Source: Gemmobacter aquaticus (lineage in GTDB: Bacteria; Pseudomonadota; Alphaproteobacteria; Rhodobacterales; Rhodobacteraceae). Taken from it: 64,000 nucleotides of DNA. The stretch covers positions 1,116,001 to 1,180,000 of the forward strand of contig NZ_VOAK01000011.1 in NCBI RefSeq assembly GCF_007859075.1. The letters are read 5' to 3'. Positions 16,790 to 25,064 of the stretch are shown piece after piece (within the stretch, counting starts at the first letter, position 1; each line of letters begins with the position of its first letter). The notes beneath the pieces were generated by a model, which worked only from the letters and a program-made list of their open reading frames with translations, was not told the origin of the DNA and did no database searches. The translations under genes were made by a program, and so were the position numbers.

Positions 16790-17713
16790 ATGGCGCTGTT
16801 CAGTTTCCGCCGCGACACCACCCCTGCCCCGACCGGCGCCCCGGCCGAGGTCGAAGCCTTCCTCAAGGGCTACTCGATGGAGGTGATGCCCCGCACCGCC
16901 GAGAAGGTCGAGGATTTCCGCGCGATCCTGCCCAAGGGAACCCGCGTCTACATCGCGCATATCGAAGGCACCCCGATCGAGGACATGGTCGCTACGGCAA
17001 AGCGGCTGAACGCAGATGGCTTTCCGGTCATGCCGCACTTCCCCGCGCGCATCATCAAGGACCGCGCCACGCTGGCCGACTGGATCGCCCGCTACAAGGG
17101 CGAGGCAGACGTCAAGCAGGCGCTGCTACTGGGCGGCGGCGTGAACACGCCGGCGGGTGAGTTCGACGCTTCGATGCAGCTGATCGAGACTGGCCTCTTT
17201 GACGGGTTCGAGCGGCTTCATGTCGCGGGCCACCCCGAAGGCAACAAGGATATCGACAAGGACGGCGGAGACCGCATCGTCATGCAGGCGCTGAAATGGA
17301 AGCAGGATTTCGCAAACCGCACCGACGCCAAGATGGCCATCGCGACCCAGTTCTGCTTTGAGGCGCAGCCCGTGATTGACTGGGTGAACCGCATCAATGC
17401 TGAAGGCATCCAGATCCCGGTCCATATTGGCGTCGCAGGACCGGCCAAACTGCAGACCATGATCAAGTTCGCCATTGCCTGCGGCGTCGGCCCCTCCTTG
17501 CGCGTGCTGCAGAAGCGCGCCATGGACGTGACCAAGCTGCTCCTGCCCTATGAGCCCACCGAATTCGTCACAGATCTGGCCGCCCATAAGGCGAAGAACC
17601 CCGGCTTTGGCATTGAATCGGTTCACTTCTTCCCGCTGGGTGGTATCAAGACCAACGCCCAGTGGGCTATCGACAACGGCGGCGCCTCGGGCGTTCCGGC
17701 CAATCAAGCATAA
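16790..17713 (+). CDS. Divergent MetF-like methylenetetrahydrofolate reductase
   Basis: I start at ATG 16790, preceded by AGGAG at 7 bases; a TTG start 13 codons earlier has no such site. The 307-aa protein reads as a MetF-type TIM barrel: SMEVMPRTAEK near residue 30 corresponds to the catalytic-Glu loop (FEFFPP in E. coli), followed by ADGFPVMPHFPAR. The flavin-contacting ALRGD motif of classical MetF is replaced by LLLGGG near residue 112. It lies between the 98-aa gene and a methyl-H4F:corrinoid methyltransferase, so it probably oxidises methyl-H4F to methylene-H4F in C1 catabolism rather than serving methionine synthesis. That direction is inferred from context. Confidence 0.8.
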   Translation: MALFSFRRDTTPAPTGAPAEVEAFLKGYSMEVMPRTAEKVEDFRAILPKGTRVYIAHIEGTPIEDMVATAKRLNADGFPVMPHFPARIIKDRATLADWIARYKGEADVKQALLLGGGVNTPAGEFDASMQLIETGLFDGFERLHVAGHPEGNKDIDKDGGDRIVMQALKWKQDFANRTDAKMAIATQFCFEAQPVIDWVNRINAEGIQIPVHIGVAGPAKLQTMIKFAIACGVGPSLRVLQKRAMDVTKLLLPYEPTEFVTDLAAHKAKNPGFGIESVHFFPLGGIKTNAQWAIDNGGASGVPANQA

Positions 17714-17723
17714 GGACCAAAAA

Positions 17724-18704
17724 ATGACCCGGACCGTTCTCGAATCCAAGACCAAGACCGTTGTCATCGGCTTTGACGAGCCCTTCTGCGTCATCGGCGA
17801 ACGCATCAACCCCACGGGCCGCAAGAAACTGGCGGCCGAGCTGGAGGCGGGCAACTTCGACACCGTAATCAAGGACGCGCTGGAGCAAGTCGCCTGCGGG
17901 GCGAATGTCCTTGATGTGAACTCTGGCGCCGTCTTCACCAACAAGATGGCCGAAGACCCGCGCTATGCCGACAACAACTTTGTCGAACCGCCGCTGATGA
18001 AGGCACTGATCGAGATCATCCAGCAGACTGTGGACGTGCCGCTTTGCATCGACTCGTCGGTTCCTGCCGCACTGGAAGCCGGTCTCGCCGCCTGCGAGGG
18101 TCGTCCGCTTCTGAACTCGGTCACCGGCGAGGAAGAGCGGCTGGAACTGGTTCTGCCGCTGGTCAAGAAATACAACGTGCCGGTCGTCGCGATCTCGAAC
18201 GACGACACCGGCATCTCGCCCGATCCCGATGTCCGCTTCGCTGTGGCCAAGAAGATCGTCGAACGCGCGGCCGACTTTGGCATCCCGGCGCATGATATCG
18301 TGGTCGACCCGCTGGTCATGCCGGTGGGCGCAATGGCCTCGGCCGGCCAGCAGGTCTTCGCCCTCGTCCGCCGTCTGCGCGATGAGCTGGGCGTGAATAC
18401 CACCTGCGGCGCCTCGAACATCTCGTTCGGCCTGCCGCAGCGCCACGGTATCAACGCAGCCTTCCTGCCGATGGCGATCGGCGCGGGCATGACCAGTGCC
18501 ATCATGAACCCGGTCCGTCAGGTAGAGATGGAGGCGATCCGCGCCGCCAACTTCCTTATGAACCACGATGCGAATGGCGGCGAATGGATCCGCTTTGCCA
18601 AGGTGATCGAGGCTGTTGAAGCCGGCGCGACCTTTGCTGAAGCATCGGCAGCAGCCTCTTCCGCGACCTCGGGCCGTCGTGGCGGTCGTCGCGCCCGCGG
18701 CTGA
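17724..18704 (+). CDS. Methyltetrahydrofolate:corrinoid methyltransferase
   Basis: From ATG 17724 (AAGGA at 7-11 bases) this 326-aa protein is a pterin-binding (DHPS-like) TIM barrel of the AcsE/MetH-domain type: VIGERINPTGRKKL near 20, CGANVLDVNSGA near 57, LCIDSS near 110, LLNSVTGEEER near 130. It would move a methyl group between a corrinoid protein and tetrahydrofolate. The start lies 10 bp after the MetF-like gene. The C-terminus carries a basic tail, SGRRGGRRARG, outside the barrel; a similar tail ends the activation protein two positions on. No corrinoid protein or substrate methyltransferase is encoded in the window. Confidence 0.87.
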   Translation: MTRTVLESKTKTVVIGFDEPFCVIGERINPTGRKKLAAELEAGNFDTVIKDALEQVACGANVLDVNSGAVFTNKMAEDPRYADNNFVEPPLMKALIEIIQQTVDVPLCIDSSVPAALEAGLAACEGRPLLNSVTGEEERLELVLPLVKKYNVPVVAISNDDTGISPDPDVRFAVAKKIVERAADFGIPAHDIVVDPLVMPVGAMASAGQQVFALVRRLRDELGVNTTCGASNISFGLPQRHGINAAFLPMAIGAGMTSAIMNPVRQVEMEAIRAANFLMNHDANGGEWIRFAKVIEAVEAGATFAEASAAASSATSGRRGGRRARG

Positions 18705-18730
18705 TCAGCAGGGCCTGCGCAAGCACCATG

Positions 18731-18758
18731 CCCCCGCCTTGTCGCAAGGCGGGGGTTT
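18731..18758 (+). terminator. Hairpin after the corrinoid methyltransferase gene
   Basis: CCCCCGCCTTG (18731-18741) pairs perfectly with CAAGGCGGGGG (18745-18755) around TCG, followed by only TTT. It may be a terminator or a partial stop that lowers expression of the activation protein starting at 18864. Confidence 0.6.
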
Positions 18759-18863
18759 CATCATCTGCCCTGCCAGTGTCGACCTTTACCCGCGATATGA
18801 CGCCAGCAGACATTGCACCCGCCACCCGATGTCCTAGAACCGAGGGGCGAACAGGAGGCCCAC

Positions 18864-20903
18864 ATGACCGAAGATGCTTTGGTGATCTTTACCCCCTCGG
18901 GAAAGCGGGGGCGTTTTGCCCTTGGCACGCCGGTCCTGCAGGCCGCCCGGCACCTGGGTGTCGATCTCGATTCCGTCTGCGGCGGGCGCGGCATCTGCTC
19001 CAAGTGCCAGATCACGCCGGGCTATGGCGAGTTCCCGAAGTTCGGCATCCATGTCGATGACGAGGCGCTGTCGGAATGGAACAGCGTCGAGGAGCGTTAC
19101 AAGTCGAAGCGGGGCATGATCGACGGCCGCCGCCTTGGCTGTCAGGCCAAGGTCATGGGCGATGTGGTGATCGACGTGCCACCGGAAAGCCAGGTCCACA
19201 AGCAGGTCATCCGCAAGTCCGCCACACAGCGCGACATCGTCATGGACCCTGCGACCCGGCTTTTGTACATCGAGGTCGCCGAACCCGACATGCATGAACC
19301 CTCGGGCGATTTCGAACGCGTGAAGCAGGCGCTTGCCGAGCAATGGCAAGTGGGTGAGGTCGAAACCGACCTTCATGTCCTGCGCCGCCTGCAGCCCGTC
19401 CTGCGCAAGGGCGAATGGAAGATCACCGTGGCCCTGCATCGCGGCAACCACGACGCGCGCGACCGTATTCTGGAAATCTGGCCGGGCTACCATGAGGGCG
19501 GCCTTTACGGTCTGGCCATCGATCTGGGATCGACCACCATCGCGGCGCATCTGTGCGACCTGCGCGACGGCGCGGTGCTCGCCTCAAGCGGGCTGATGAA
19601 CCCGCAGATCCGCTTTGGCGAAGATCTGATGAGCCGTGTGAGCTACGCGATGATGAACCCCGGCGGAGACGTCGAGATGACGCGCGCGGTGCGCGAGGCG
19701 ATCAACGCGCTGGCCGCATCCATCGCGGCCGAGGCGAAGGTCGCGTCCGCGGATATTTTCGAGGTGGTCTTCGTCTGCAATCCGGTGATGCACCACCTGC
19801 TTCTGGGCATCGACCCGGTCGAACTGGGTCAGGCCCCCTTTTCGCTGGCACTTTCAGGCAGCCTCTCGCTACCCGCGCGCGAACTTGACCTCTCCAACCT
19901 GAACCGGGCGGCACAGGTTTATGTGCTGCCCTGCATCGCGGGCCATGTGGGCGCCGACTGCGCCGCCGTCGCGCTGTCGGAAGAGCCGGGTAAATCCGAT
20001 GATATGGTGCTGATCGTTGACGTCGGCACCAATGCCGAGATCCTCTTGGGCAATAAGGAGCGGGTCTTGGCCTGTTCCTCACCCACCGGCCCCGCATTTG
20101 AAGGTGCGCAGATCTCCAGTGGCCAGCGCGCAGCACCGGGGGCGATCGAGCGGGTCAGCATCGACCCCGTCACAAAGGAGCCGCGATTCCGCGTGATCGG
20201 ATCGGACCTCTGGTCGGATGATCCGGGCTTTGCCGATGCGATCAAGACCTCGGGCATCACGGGTATCTGCGGGTCGGGCATCATCGAGGCGGTGGCCGAG
20301 ATGCGGATGGCAGGCGTGCTCGATGCCTCGGGGCTGATCGGGTCAGCCGATCAGGTGGGCACCGCGCGGTGCGAGCCGCATGGGCGCACCCATTCCTATC
20401 TGCTGCACGATGCATCTGTCGACGGCGGGCCGGTGATCCGGGTCACACAGGGCGACATCCGCGCTATTCAGCTTGCGAAATCCGCGCTTTATGCCGGCGC
20501 GCGGCTTCTGATGGATGAGCTTGGCATCGACCATGTCGACCGCGTGACGCTGGCCGGGGCCTTTGGCGCCCATATCAGCCCGAAGCACGCCATGGTTCTG
20601 GGCATGATCCCCGATGCACCGCTGGAAAAGGTGACCAGCGCGGGCAACGCGGCTGGCACCGGCGCGCGCATCGCGCTGTGCAACCGTGCCGCCCGTGATG
20701 CGATCGAGGCGACGGTGCATGACATCGTGAAGATCGAGACCGCCATTGAGCCGCGCTTTCAGGAACACTTCGTCAATGCCAATGCGATCCCGCATGCGGT
20801 GGACCAGTTCCCCAATCTGGTGGGTGTCGTAAGCTTGCCTGACGTATCCTACAACCCCGCGACCAGCGGGGGCGATGGAGGACGGCGCCGGCGCAGAGGT
20901 TGA
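18864..20903 (+). CDS. Corrinoid reductive-activation protein (ferredoxin + ASKHA, DUF4445)
   Basis: I start at ATG 18864, with AGGAGG 5 bases ahead. The 679-aa protein has an N-terminal [2Fe-2S] ferredoxin domain with C39, C45, C48 and C93 (CGGRGICSKC...C). A linker follows, then an ASKHA ATPase-fold domain from about 215 to 640 (YGLAIDLGSTTIAAHLCDL; IVDVGTNAEILLGN; GICGSGIIEAV; LAGAFGAHI). This is the RamA/RACE layout that uses ATP and electrons to return inactive Co(II) corrinoid to Co(I). It ends in a very basic tail (GGDGGRRRRRG). It follows the corrinoid methyltransferase after 159 bp and a hairpin, and probably services the same missing corrinoid protein. Confidence 0.88.
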   Translation: MTEDALVIFTPSGKRGRFALGTPVLQAARHLGVDLDSVCGGRGICSKCQITPGYGEFPKFGIHVDDEALSEWNSVEERYKSKRGMIDGRRLGCQAKVMGDVVIDVPPESQVHKQVIRKSATQRDIVMDPATRLLYIEVAEPDMHEPSGDFERVKQALAEQWQVGEVETDLHVLRRLQPVLRKGEWKITVALHRGNHDARDRILEIWPGYHEGGLYGLAIDLGSTTIAAHLCDLRDGAVLASSGLMNPQIRFGEDLMSRVSYAMMNPGGDVEMTRAVREAINALAASIAAEAKVASADIFEVVFVCNPVMHHLLLGIDPVELGQAPFSLALSGSLSLPARELDLSNLNRAAQVYVLPCIAGHVGADCAAVALSEEPGKSDDMVLIVDVGTNAEILLGNKERVLACSSPTGPAFEGAQISSGQRAAPGAIERVSIDPVTKEPRFRVIGSDLWSDDPGFADAIKTSGITGICGSGIIEAVAEMRMAGVLDASGLIGSADQVGTARCEPHGRTHSYLLHDASVDGGPVIRVTQGDIRAIQLAKSALYAGARLLMDELGIDHVDRVTLAGAFGAHISPKHAMVLGMIPDAPLEKVTSAGNAAGTGARIALCNRAARDAIEATVHDIVKIETAIEPRFQEHFVNANAIPHAVDQFPNLVGVVSLPDVSYNPATSGGDGGRRRRRG

Positions 20904-20933
20904 CTTTGCGCGCCCCGGGCTAGATCAAAAGCC

Positions 20934-21473
20934 ATGGATGATCCGGTCGCTGATTTGCTGATCCGATGTGCTGCGCAGGATCGCACGGCCTTTCGCGCGC
21001 TATATGCCGCGACGAGTGCGAAACTCATGGGTGTGCTGCTGCGTATGTTACAGGATCGGCATGAGGCGGAGGAAGCCTTGCAAGAGGTCTATACGCGCAT
21101 CTGGCTGCGGGCGCAGCGCTTTGATCCTGCACGTGGGCGCGGGATGACTTGGGTCATCGCTGTCGCCCGGCATCTCGCGATCGACCGCCTGCGGGCACGC
21201 CCCATTGCGACCGAAGAGGCCGACTACGAGCATATCCCGGACAGCACGCCACGCGCCGAAAGCCGCCTTGTCGCCCTTGGCGAGGCCCGGCGTATCGTCG
21301 ATTGTTTCGGAACCCTTGAGCCCGCCCGCGCGGCCGCACTGCGCGGCGCCTATCTGGATGGCCTAAGCTATGCAGACCTTGCCAACCGCCATTCCGTTCC
21401 GCTGAATACCATGAGGACATGGTTGCGGCGCGGGTTGATGGCCCTGCGCAACTGCATGGACGGACAGAGATGA
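20934..21473 (+). CDS. ECF RNA polymerase sigma factor (SigK-like)
   Basis: The 179-aa protein has region 2 at about 10-85 (RALYAATSAKLMGVLLRML, then YTRIWLRAQRFDPARGRGMTWVIAVARHLAIDRLR) and region 4 at about 120-175, ending in the helix-turn-helix SYADLANRHSVPLNTMRTWLRRGL. It overlaps the RskA-like anti-sigma gene by 4 bp (ATGA), the standard layout of SigK/RskA pairs. A fasciclin gene follows and is the likely target. TTGACT at 20900-20905 upstream is -35-like, but the spacing to TAGATC is only 15 bp. I cannot tell from the sequence what signal releases the sigma factor. Confidence 0.9.
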   Translation: MDDPVADLLIRCAAQDRTAFRALYAATSAKLMGVLLRMLQDRHEAEEALQEVYTRIWLRAQRFDPARGRGMTWVIAVARHLAIDRLRARPIATEEADYEHIPDSTPRAESRLVALGEARRIVDCFGTLEPARAAALRGAYLDGLSYADLANRHSVPLNTMRTWLRRGLMALRNCMDGQR

Positions 21474-22096
21474 GCGCCGAGGACCGGGACATTGCGGGCG
21501 AATACGTGCTGGGTACCCTGCCCCATGCTGATCGGATTGCCTTCAGCGCGCGCCTTAAGACAGACCCCGCGCTGCAAAGCCTGGTCGCAGACTGGGAGGC
21601 GCGGTTGGCCGACCTGAACGACGAATATGCCCCGGCTGAGGCGCCCGATCTGCTGCCCGCGATCGAGGCGCGCCTGTTCCCGAAACCAGCGCGCCGCTGG
21701 CCGCTCTGGCTGGGTGGGCTGATCGCGGCGGCGGCAGTCATGGTTGGCGCCTTGTATCTGCCGCCGATCCTCTCACCTGATGTCCCCACCGTCATTGCCC
21801 GGTTGGGAGAGCCCGATGCAGCCCTGCGCTTTGAGGCGCTTCATGACGGTGAGGCATTGATCGTGCAGCGCGTGGCCGGGGCCGCGCCTCCGTCTGATCG
21901 CGCGCATGAGGCATGGCTGATTGCGCCGGGCGCCGCACCTGTCTCACTTGGCCTCATCGGGGCCGAGCCGCTGCGTGTGCCCTATCCCGACCCGCCGCAA
22001 GGCTGGACCATTGCCGTCTCGCTTGAGCCCGCAGGCGGTTCCCCGGTCGGCGCGCCGACGGGTCCGGTACTGGCCGCAGGCGAGATCAACCTCTGA
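21470..22096 (+). CDS. RskA-like membrane anti-sigma factor
   Basis: From ATG 21470 the protein is 208 aa. A cytoplasmic N-terminal helical region (about 1-75) contains GEYVLGTLPHADRIAFSARL, the anti-sigma-type motif seen in RskA proteins. One membrane span follows at about 77-98, and a periplasmic RskA domain at about 105-205 (SDRAHEAWLIAPGAAPVSLGLI). It should hold the preceding ECF sigma factor at the inner membrane until the periplasmic part is cleaved or altered. The 4-bp overlap with the sigma gene supports the partnership. The start further upstream in the open frame lies inside the sigma gene and was rejected. Confidence 0.88.
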   Translation: MSAEDRDIAGEYVLGTLPHADRIAFSARLKTDPALQSLVADWEARLADLNDEYAPAEAPDLLPAIEARLFPKPARRWPLWLGGLIAAAAVMVGALYLPPILSPDVPTVIARLGEPDAALRFEALHDGEALIVQRVAGAAPPSDRAHEAWLIAPGAAPVSLGLIGAEPLRVPYPDPPQGWTIAVSLEPAGGSPVGAPTGPVLAAGEINL

Positions 22097-22153
22097 TCAC
22101 GAGAGCGTGAGCGCGAAACTCGGACGGAAAACCCCTCGTAGCTTCTGGTGTCC

Positions 22154-22170
22154 GGCGGGAATGGCCCGCC
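22154..22170 (+). promoter_or_regulatory. Hairpin in the leader of the fasciclin gene
   Basis: GGCGGG (22154-22159) and CCCGCC (22165-22170) can pair around AATGG, about 20 bp upstream of the fasciclin start. The 95-bp gap before it should also hold the sigma-controlled promoter, but I see no box I would defend. Confidence 0.3.
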
Positions 22171-22191
22171 GTCGATCAAGGGAGACACAAG

Positions 22192-22737
22192 ATGAAATCC
22201 ATCCGTATGGCCGCCGCGATCCTTGCACTGGGCACCACCGCCGCCTTTGCCGCAAACCCCGAGGTGGGCGGCGCGCCGATGTATGAGACGAAGAACATCG
22301 TCGAAAATGCCGTGAACTCGAAAGATCACACCACACTGGTTGCTGCCGTTCAGGCCGCAGGCCTGGTTGAAACCCTGTCGGGCGCTGGCCCCTTCACCGT
22401 CTTTGCGCCAACCAATGCAGCCTTCGAGAAACTGCCTGCCGGCACGGTCGAGACGCTGCTCAAACCCGAGAACAAGGATCAGCTGACCAAGATCCTGACC
22501 TGCCACGTCGTTGCGGCCAACGCCCTTTCGGGCGCCATCGAAAAGATGGTCGCCGACGACAAGGGGATGCATCCAGTCAAGACCGTCGGCGGGTGTGAGT
22601 TCACCGCGATGATGGATGGCGACAAGATCCAGATCAAGGATGGGCAGAACAATGTGGCGACCGTAACCATTGCCGACGTCAAGCAATCGAATGGCGTGAT
22701 CCATGTGATCGACACGGTTCTGCTGCCCGCCATGTAA
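22192..22737 (+). CDS. Secreted fasciclin-domain protein
   Basis: The 181-aa protein has a signal peptide (MKSIRMAAAILALGTTAAFA) and one FAS1 domain at about 40-180. It shows the two conserved boxes GPFTVFAPTNAAFEKLP and GVIHVIDTVLLP. Fasciclin domains mediate adhesion or binding at the surface or in the periplasm. It stands immediately downstream of the sigma/anti-sigma pair, the same three-gene set known for SigK-type ECF factors, so it is probably in their regulon. A GC-rich hairpin at 22794 closes the unit. I see no lipobox, so the mature protein is soluble. Confidence 0.9.
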   Translation: MKSIRMAAAILALGTTAAFAANPEVGGAPMYETKNIVENAVNSKDHTTLVAAVQAAGLVETLSGAGPFTVFAPTNAAFEKLPAGTVETLLKPENKDQLTKILTCHVVAANALSGAIEKMVADDKGMHPVKTVGGCEFTAMMDGDKIQIKDGQNNVATVTIADVKQSNGVIHVIDTVLLPAM

Positions 22738-22793
22738 TCTCAGCGCGCCTGCCGCTTGTCCCCACCCCTCAGGGCACAGGCGGCGGTCTCGGC

Positions 22794-22822
22794 AAGGGCC
22801 GCCCCTCCCCAGGGCGGCCCTT
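22794..22822 (+). terminator. GC-rich terminator-like hairpin after the fasciclin gene
   Basis: AAGGGCCGCCC (22794-22804) pairs perfectly with GGGCGGCCCTT (22812-22822) around a 7-base loop. There is almost no T-tract, so termination may be inefficient. Confidence 0.6.
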
Positions 22823-22882
22823 CGCCGTCGTGCCTTATCCCCTCTTGACGTGGGCGGGCGGCTGACATACCTCAATCGCCAC

Positions 22883-22956
22883 GCGGGTGTAGCTCAATGG
22901 TAGAGCCGCAGCTTCCCAAGCTGATGACGAGGGTTCGATTCCCTTCACCCGCTCCA
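22883..22956 (+). tRNA. tRNA-Gly (anticodon CCC)
   Basis: The acceptor stem GCGGGTG pairs with CACCCGC (22946-22952), followed by discriminator T and an encoded CCA (22954-22956). The D-arm is GCTC-AATGGTA-GAGC. The anticodon loop TTCCCAA gives anticodon CCC, and the T-arm is GAGGG-TTCGATT-CCCTT. All parts are normal, and the gene is 74 nt including CCA. Confidence 0.95.
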
Positions 22957-23032
22957 ATCCACCTCCCTGAAACCGCTTTTCTTCGCTGGCCCAACGGGCT
23001 AGCAAGCTGCATCACGTTTCAGGAGGTATCCC

Positions 23033-23386
23033 ATGAACAGCGACATCAAACGCCTTGGCACCGGCGCCCGGATGAGCGAAGCGGTCTGCTACAATGGCAT
23101 CGTCTGGCTGGCCGGTCAGGTCGGCAACCCCGGCGAGTCGGTGACCGAGCAGACCCGCACCTGCCTGGCCGAGGTGGACCGGATTCTGGCAGAGGCCGGC
23201 ACCGACAAGACCCGCATCCTGTCGACGCAGATCTGGCTCGCGGACATGACTGACTTTGCCGAGATGAATGCCGTCTGGGATTCCTGGGTGCCGCAAGGCC
23301 ACACCCCCGCGCGGGCAACCGGCGAGGCGAAGCTGGCCGCACCGGGCTATCTGGTTGAAGTGATCGTAACGGCCGCGCTGAAGTAA
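23033..23386 (+). CDS. RidA-family (YjgF/YER057c) protein
   Basis: The 117-aa protein has the RidA fold signature: VCYNGIVWLAGQVG near residue 20 and a family-type C-terminal segment, GHTPARATGEAKLAAPGYLVEV. Canonical RidA hydrolyses reactive enamine/imine intermediates and keeps the arginine that binds the carboxylate; here R93 in TPARATGE is in the right place. AGGAGG lies 7 bases ahead of the ATG. It stands alone between the tRNA and a dispersed hairpin repeat, convergent with pgi. The subfamily, and therefore the exact substrate, cannot be fixed from the sequence alone. Confidence 0.88.
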   Translation: MNSDIKRLGTGARMSEAVCYNGIVWLAGQVGNPGESVTEQTRTCLAEVDRILAEAGTDKTRILSTQIWLADMTDFAEMNAVWDSWVPQGHTPARATGEAKLAAPGYLVEVIVTAALK

Positions 23387-23392
23387 GCAAAC

Positions 23393-23446
23393 GGGGGGCT
23401 TTGCGCCCCCCGAACCCCCGAAGGGTATTTTGGCCAAGAGGAAGGG
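23393..23446. repeat. Dispersed hairpin-plus-tail element, copy 1
   Basis: A G6C/GC6 hairpin (23393-23411) is followed by a C-rich stretch and the tail GGGTATTTTGGCCAAGAGGA, ending exactly at the pgi stop codon. A related copy on the opposite strand occupies 43221-43271. Both fill the space between convergent genes. I recall very similar sequences at many gene ends in Rhodobacteraceae. The hairpin may terminate ridA and/or pgi transcripts. Confidence 0.65.
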
Positions 23447-25048
23447 TCAGCCGCGCAGATAGGCGACCAGCTGCTGCGTCGAGCCGTCCTTGACCGATGC
23501 GCTCTCCGTGCCCTCGAGGATCGGTTGCAGCGCAAGGGCAAGCTCTTTGCCCAGTTCCACGCCCCATTGGTCATAGCTGTTGATACCGAGGATCACCCCT
23601 TCGACGAACACGCGGTGCTCGTAAAGCGCGATGATCTGGCCCAGCGTGAAGGGTGTCAGCTGCGGGATTGCAAGCGTCGTCGACGGACGATTTCCCGGAA
23701 AAACACGGTGGCGGGCCTGACGTTCAAGCTCGGCACCGGTCAGACCCTTTTTGGCCATGATGGCACGCGCCTCTTCAAGGCTGCGGCCGCGCATCAGCGC
23801 CTCGGACTGGGCAAGGCAGTTCGCGACAAGCAACAAATGCTGATGGGCCAGATCCGGTTCATGGCCCTTGCGCGCCACGATGAACTCGCACGGTACAATG
23901 CGCGTGCCCTGATGGATCAACTGGTAGAATGCGTGCTGGCCATTCGTGCCCGGCTCACCCCAGACCACCGGGCCCGAGTCATAGGGCAGATCCGCACCGT
24001 CCATGCCCACGCGCTTGCCATTCGATTCCATCTCCAACTGCTGAAGATAGGCCGGCAGGCGCGAGAGGCGCTGATCATATGGCAGTACCGCGCGCGTCGC
24101 ATGACCGCAGATCTGGTTGTGCCAGACGCCGACAAGCGCCAACAGAACAGGCAGGTTTTCGGCGAACGGCGCGCTTTGGAAATGCGCGTCCATGTCGGCG
24201 CCGCCCTTGAGGAAGTCATCAAAGGCTTCCGGCCCGATCGCGATCATCAGCGAAAGCCCGATCGGCCCCCACATGGAGTAGCGACCGCCCACCCAATCCT
24301 CGAACCCGAAAACACGCGCTGCATCAATGCCATAGGCGGCAGTCTTTTCTTGCGCGGTCGATACCGCAGCAAACTGGGCGGCAGGATTTGCCACCTTTCC
24401 TGCCATCCACGCCTTGGCGGTGTTGGCGTTCGTCATGGTTTCGATCGTGGTGAATGTCTTGGAGGCGACGATCACCAATGTCGTCTCGGGATTTAGCCCC
24501 TTGAGCGTATCCGCGATATGCGCGCCATCGACGTTCGACACGAAATGGCAGCGCGGGCCGTCAGCAAACGGGGCGAGCGCCAGATAGGCCATTGCGGGGC
24601 CGAGATCGGAGCCGCCGATGCCGATGTTCACCACATCGGTGATCTTTCCACCCTGGCCCGTAAACCGCCCCGCGCGCACATCATTGGCAAAGGCCGCGCA
24701 ACGGGCATGGATCGCCCTGACTTCGGGCATCACATCGTGGCCGTCAACGATAACCGAGGCCGAGAGGTTGCGAATTGCCGTATGCAAAACGGCGCGGCCT
24801 TCGGTTTCATTGATCTTGGCGCCCGAGAACATGGACTCGCGCTTTTCCGCAACTCCCGCGCCTTGCGCAAGTTTGACAAGCAGATCAACGGCCTGCGCAT
24901 CGATCTGCGTCTTGGAATAGTCAAACAGCATATTGCCATAGCTCAGCGAAAACTGCGCGGCCCGATCCGGGGCCGCGAACAGTTCGGCAATGGTCACTCC
25001 GGCGGTTGCCGCCCTGTGCTGGCGCAGCGCATCGAAACGGGTGGTCAT
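23447..25048 (-). CDS. pgi: Glucose-6-phosphate isomerase
   Basis: From ATG 25048 ([15 protein letters not shown]) the protein is 533 aa. Pgi interconverts glucose 6-phosphate and fructose 6-phosphate in the cytoplasm. Family signatures are present: [16 protein letters not shown] near 150, [13 protein letters not shown] near 200, and [20 protein letters not shown] near 257. It is the last gene of a zwf-pgl-pgi operon, starting 16 bp after the pgl stop. In alphaproteobacteria that lack phosphofructokinase, this trio feeds the Entner-Doudoroff route. A 33-codon upstream extension of the open frame falls within pgl and is not used. Confidence 0.95.
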   Translation of the reverse strand: MTTRFDALRQHRAATAGVTIAELFAAPDRAAQFSLSYGNMLFDYSKTQIDAQAVDLLVKLAQGAGVAEKRESMFSGAKINETEGRAVLHTAIRNLSASVIVDGHDVMPEVRAIHARCAAFANDVRAGRFTGQGGKITDVVNIGIGGSDLGPAMAYLALAPFADGPRCHFVSNVDGAHIADTLKGLNPETTLVIVASKTFTTIETMTNANTAKAWMAGKVANPAAQFAAVSTAQEKTAAYGIDAARVFGFEDWVGGRYSMWGPIGLSLMIAIGPEAFDDFLKGGADMDAHFQSAPFAENLPVLLALVGVWHNQICGHATRAVLPYDQRLSRLPAYLQQLEMESNGKRVGMDGADLPYDSGPVVWGEPGTNGQHAFYQLIHQGTRIVPCEFIVARKGHEPDLAHQHLLLVANCLAQSEALMRGRSLEEARAIMAKKGLTGAELERQARHRVFPGNRPSTTLAIPQLTPFTLGQIIALYEHRVFVEGVILGINSYDQWGVELGKELALALQPILEGTESASVKDGSTQQLVAYLRG

Positions 25049-25064
25049 CGTCGGGTCTCCCTGT

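Noticed and set aside
20900-20926. TTGACT...TAGATC as the sigma operon promoter
   Set aside because: The spacing is 15 bp and the first box overlaps the previous stop codon. It is too weak to list as a feature.
22883-23450. tRNA-Gly as an integration site
   Set aside because: There is no repeat of the tRNA 3' end downstream, and the adjacent genes are ordinary.
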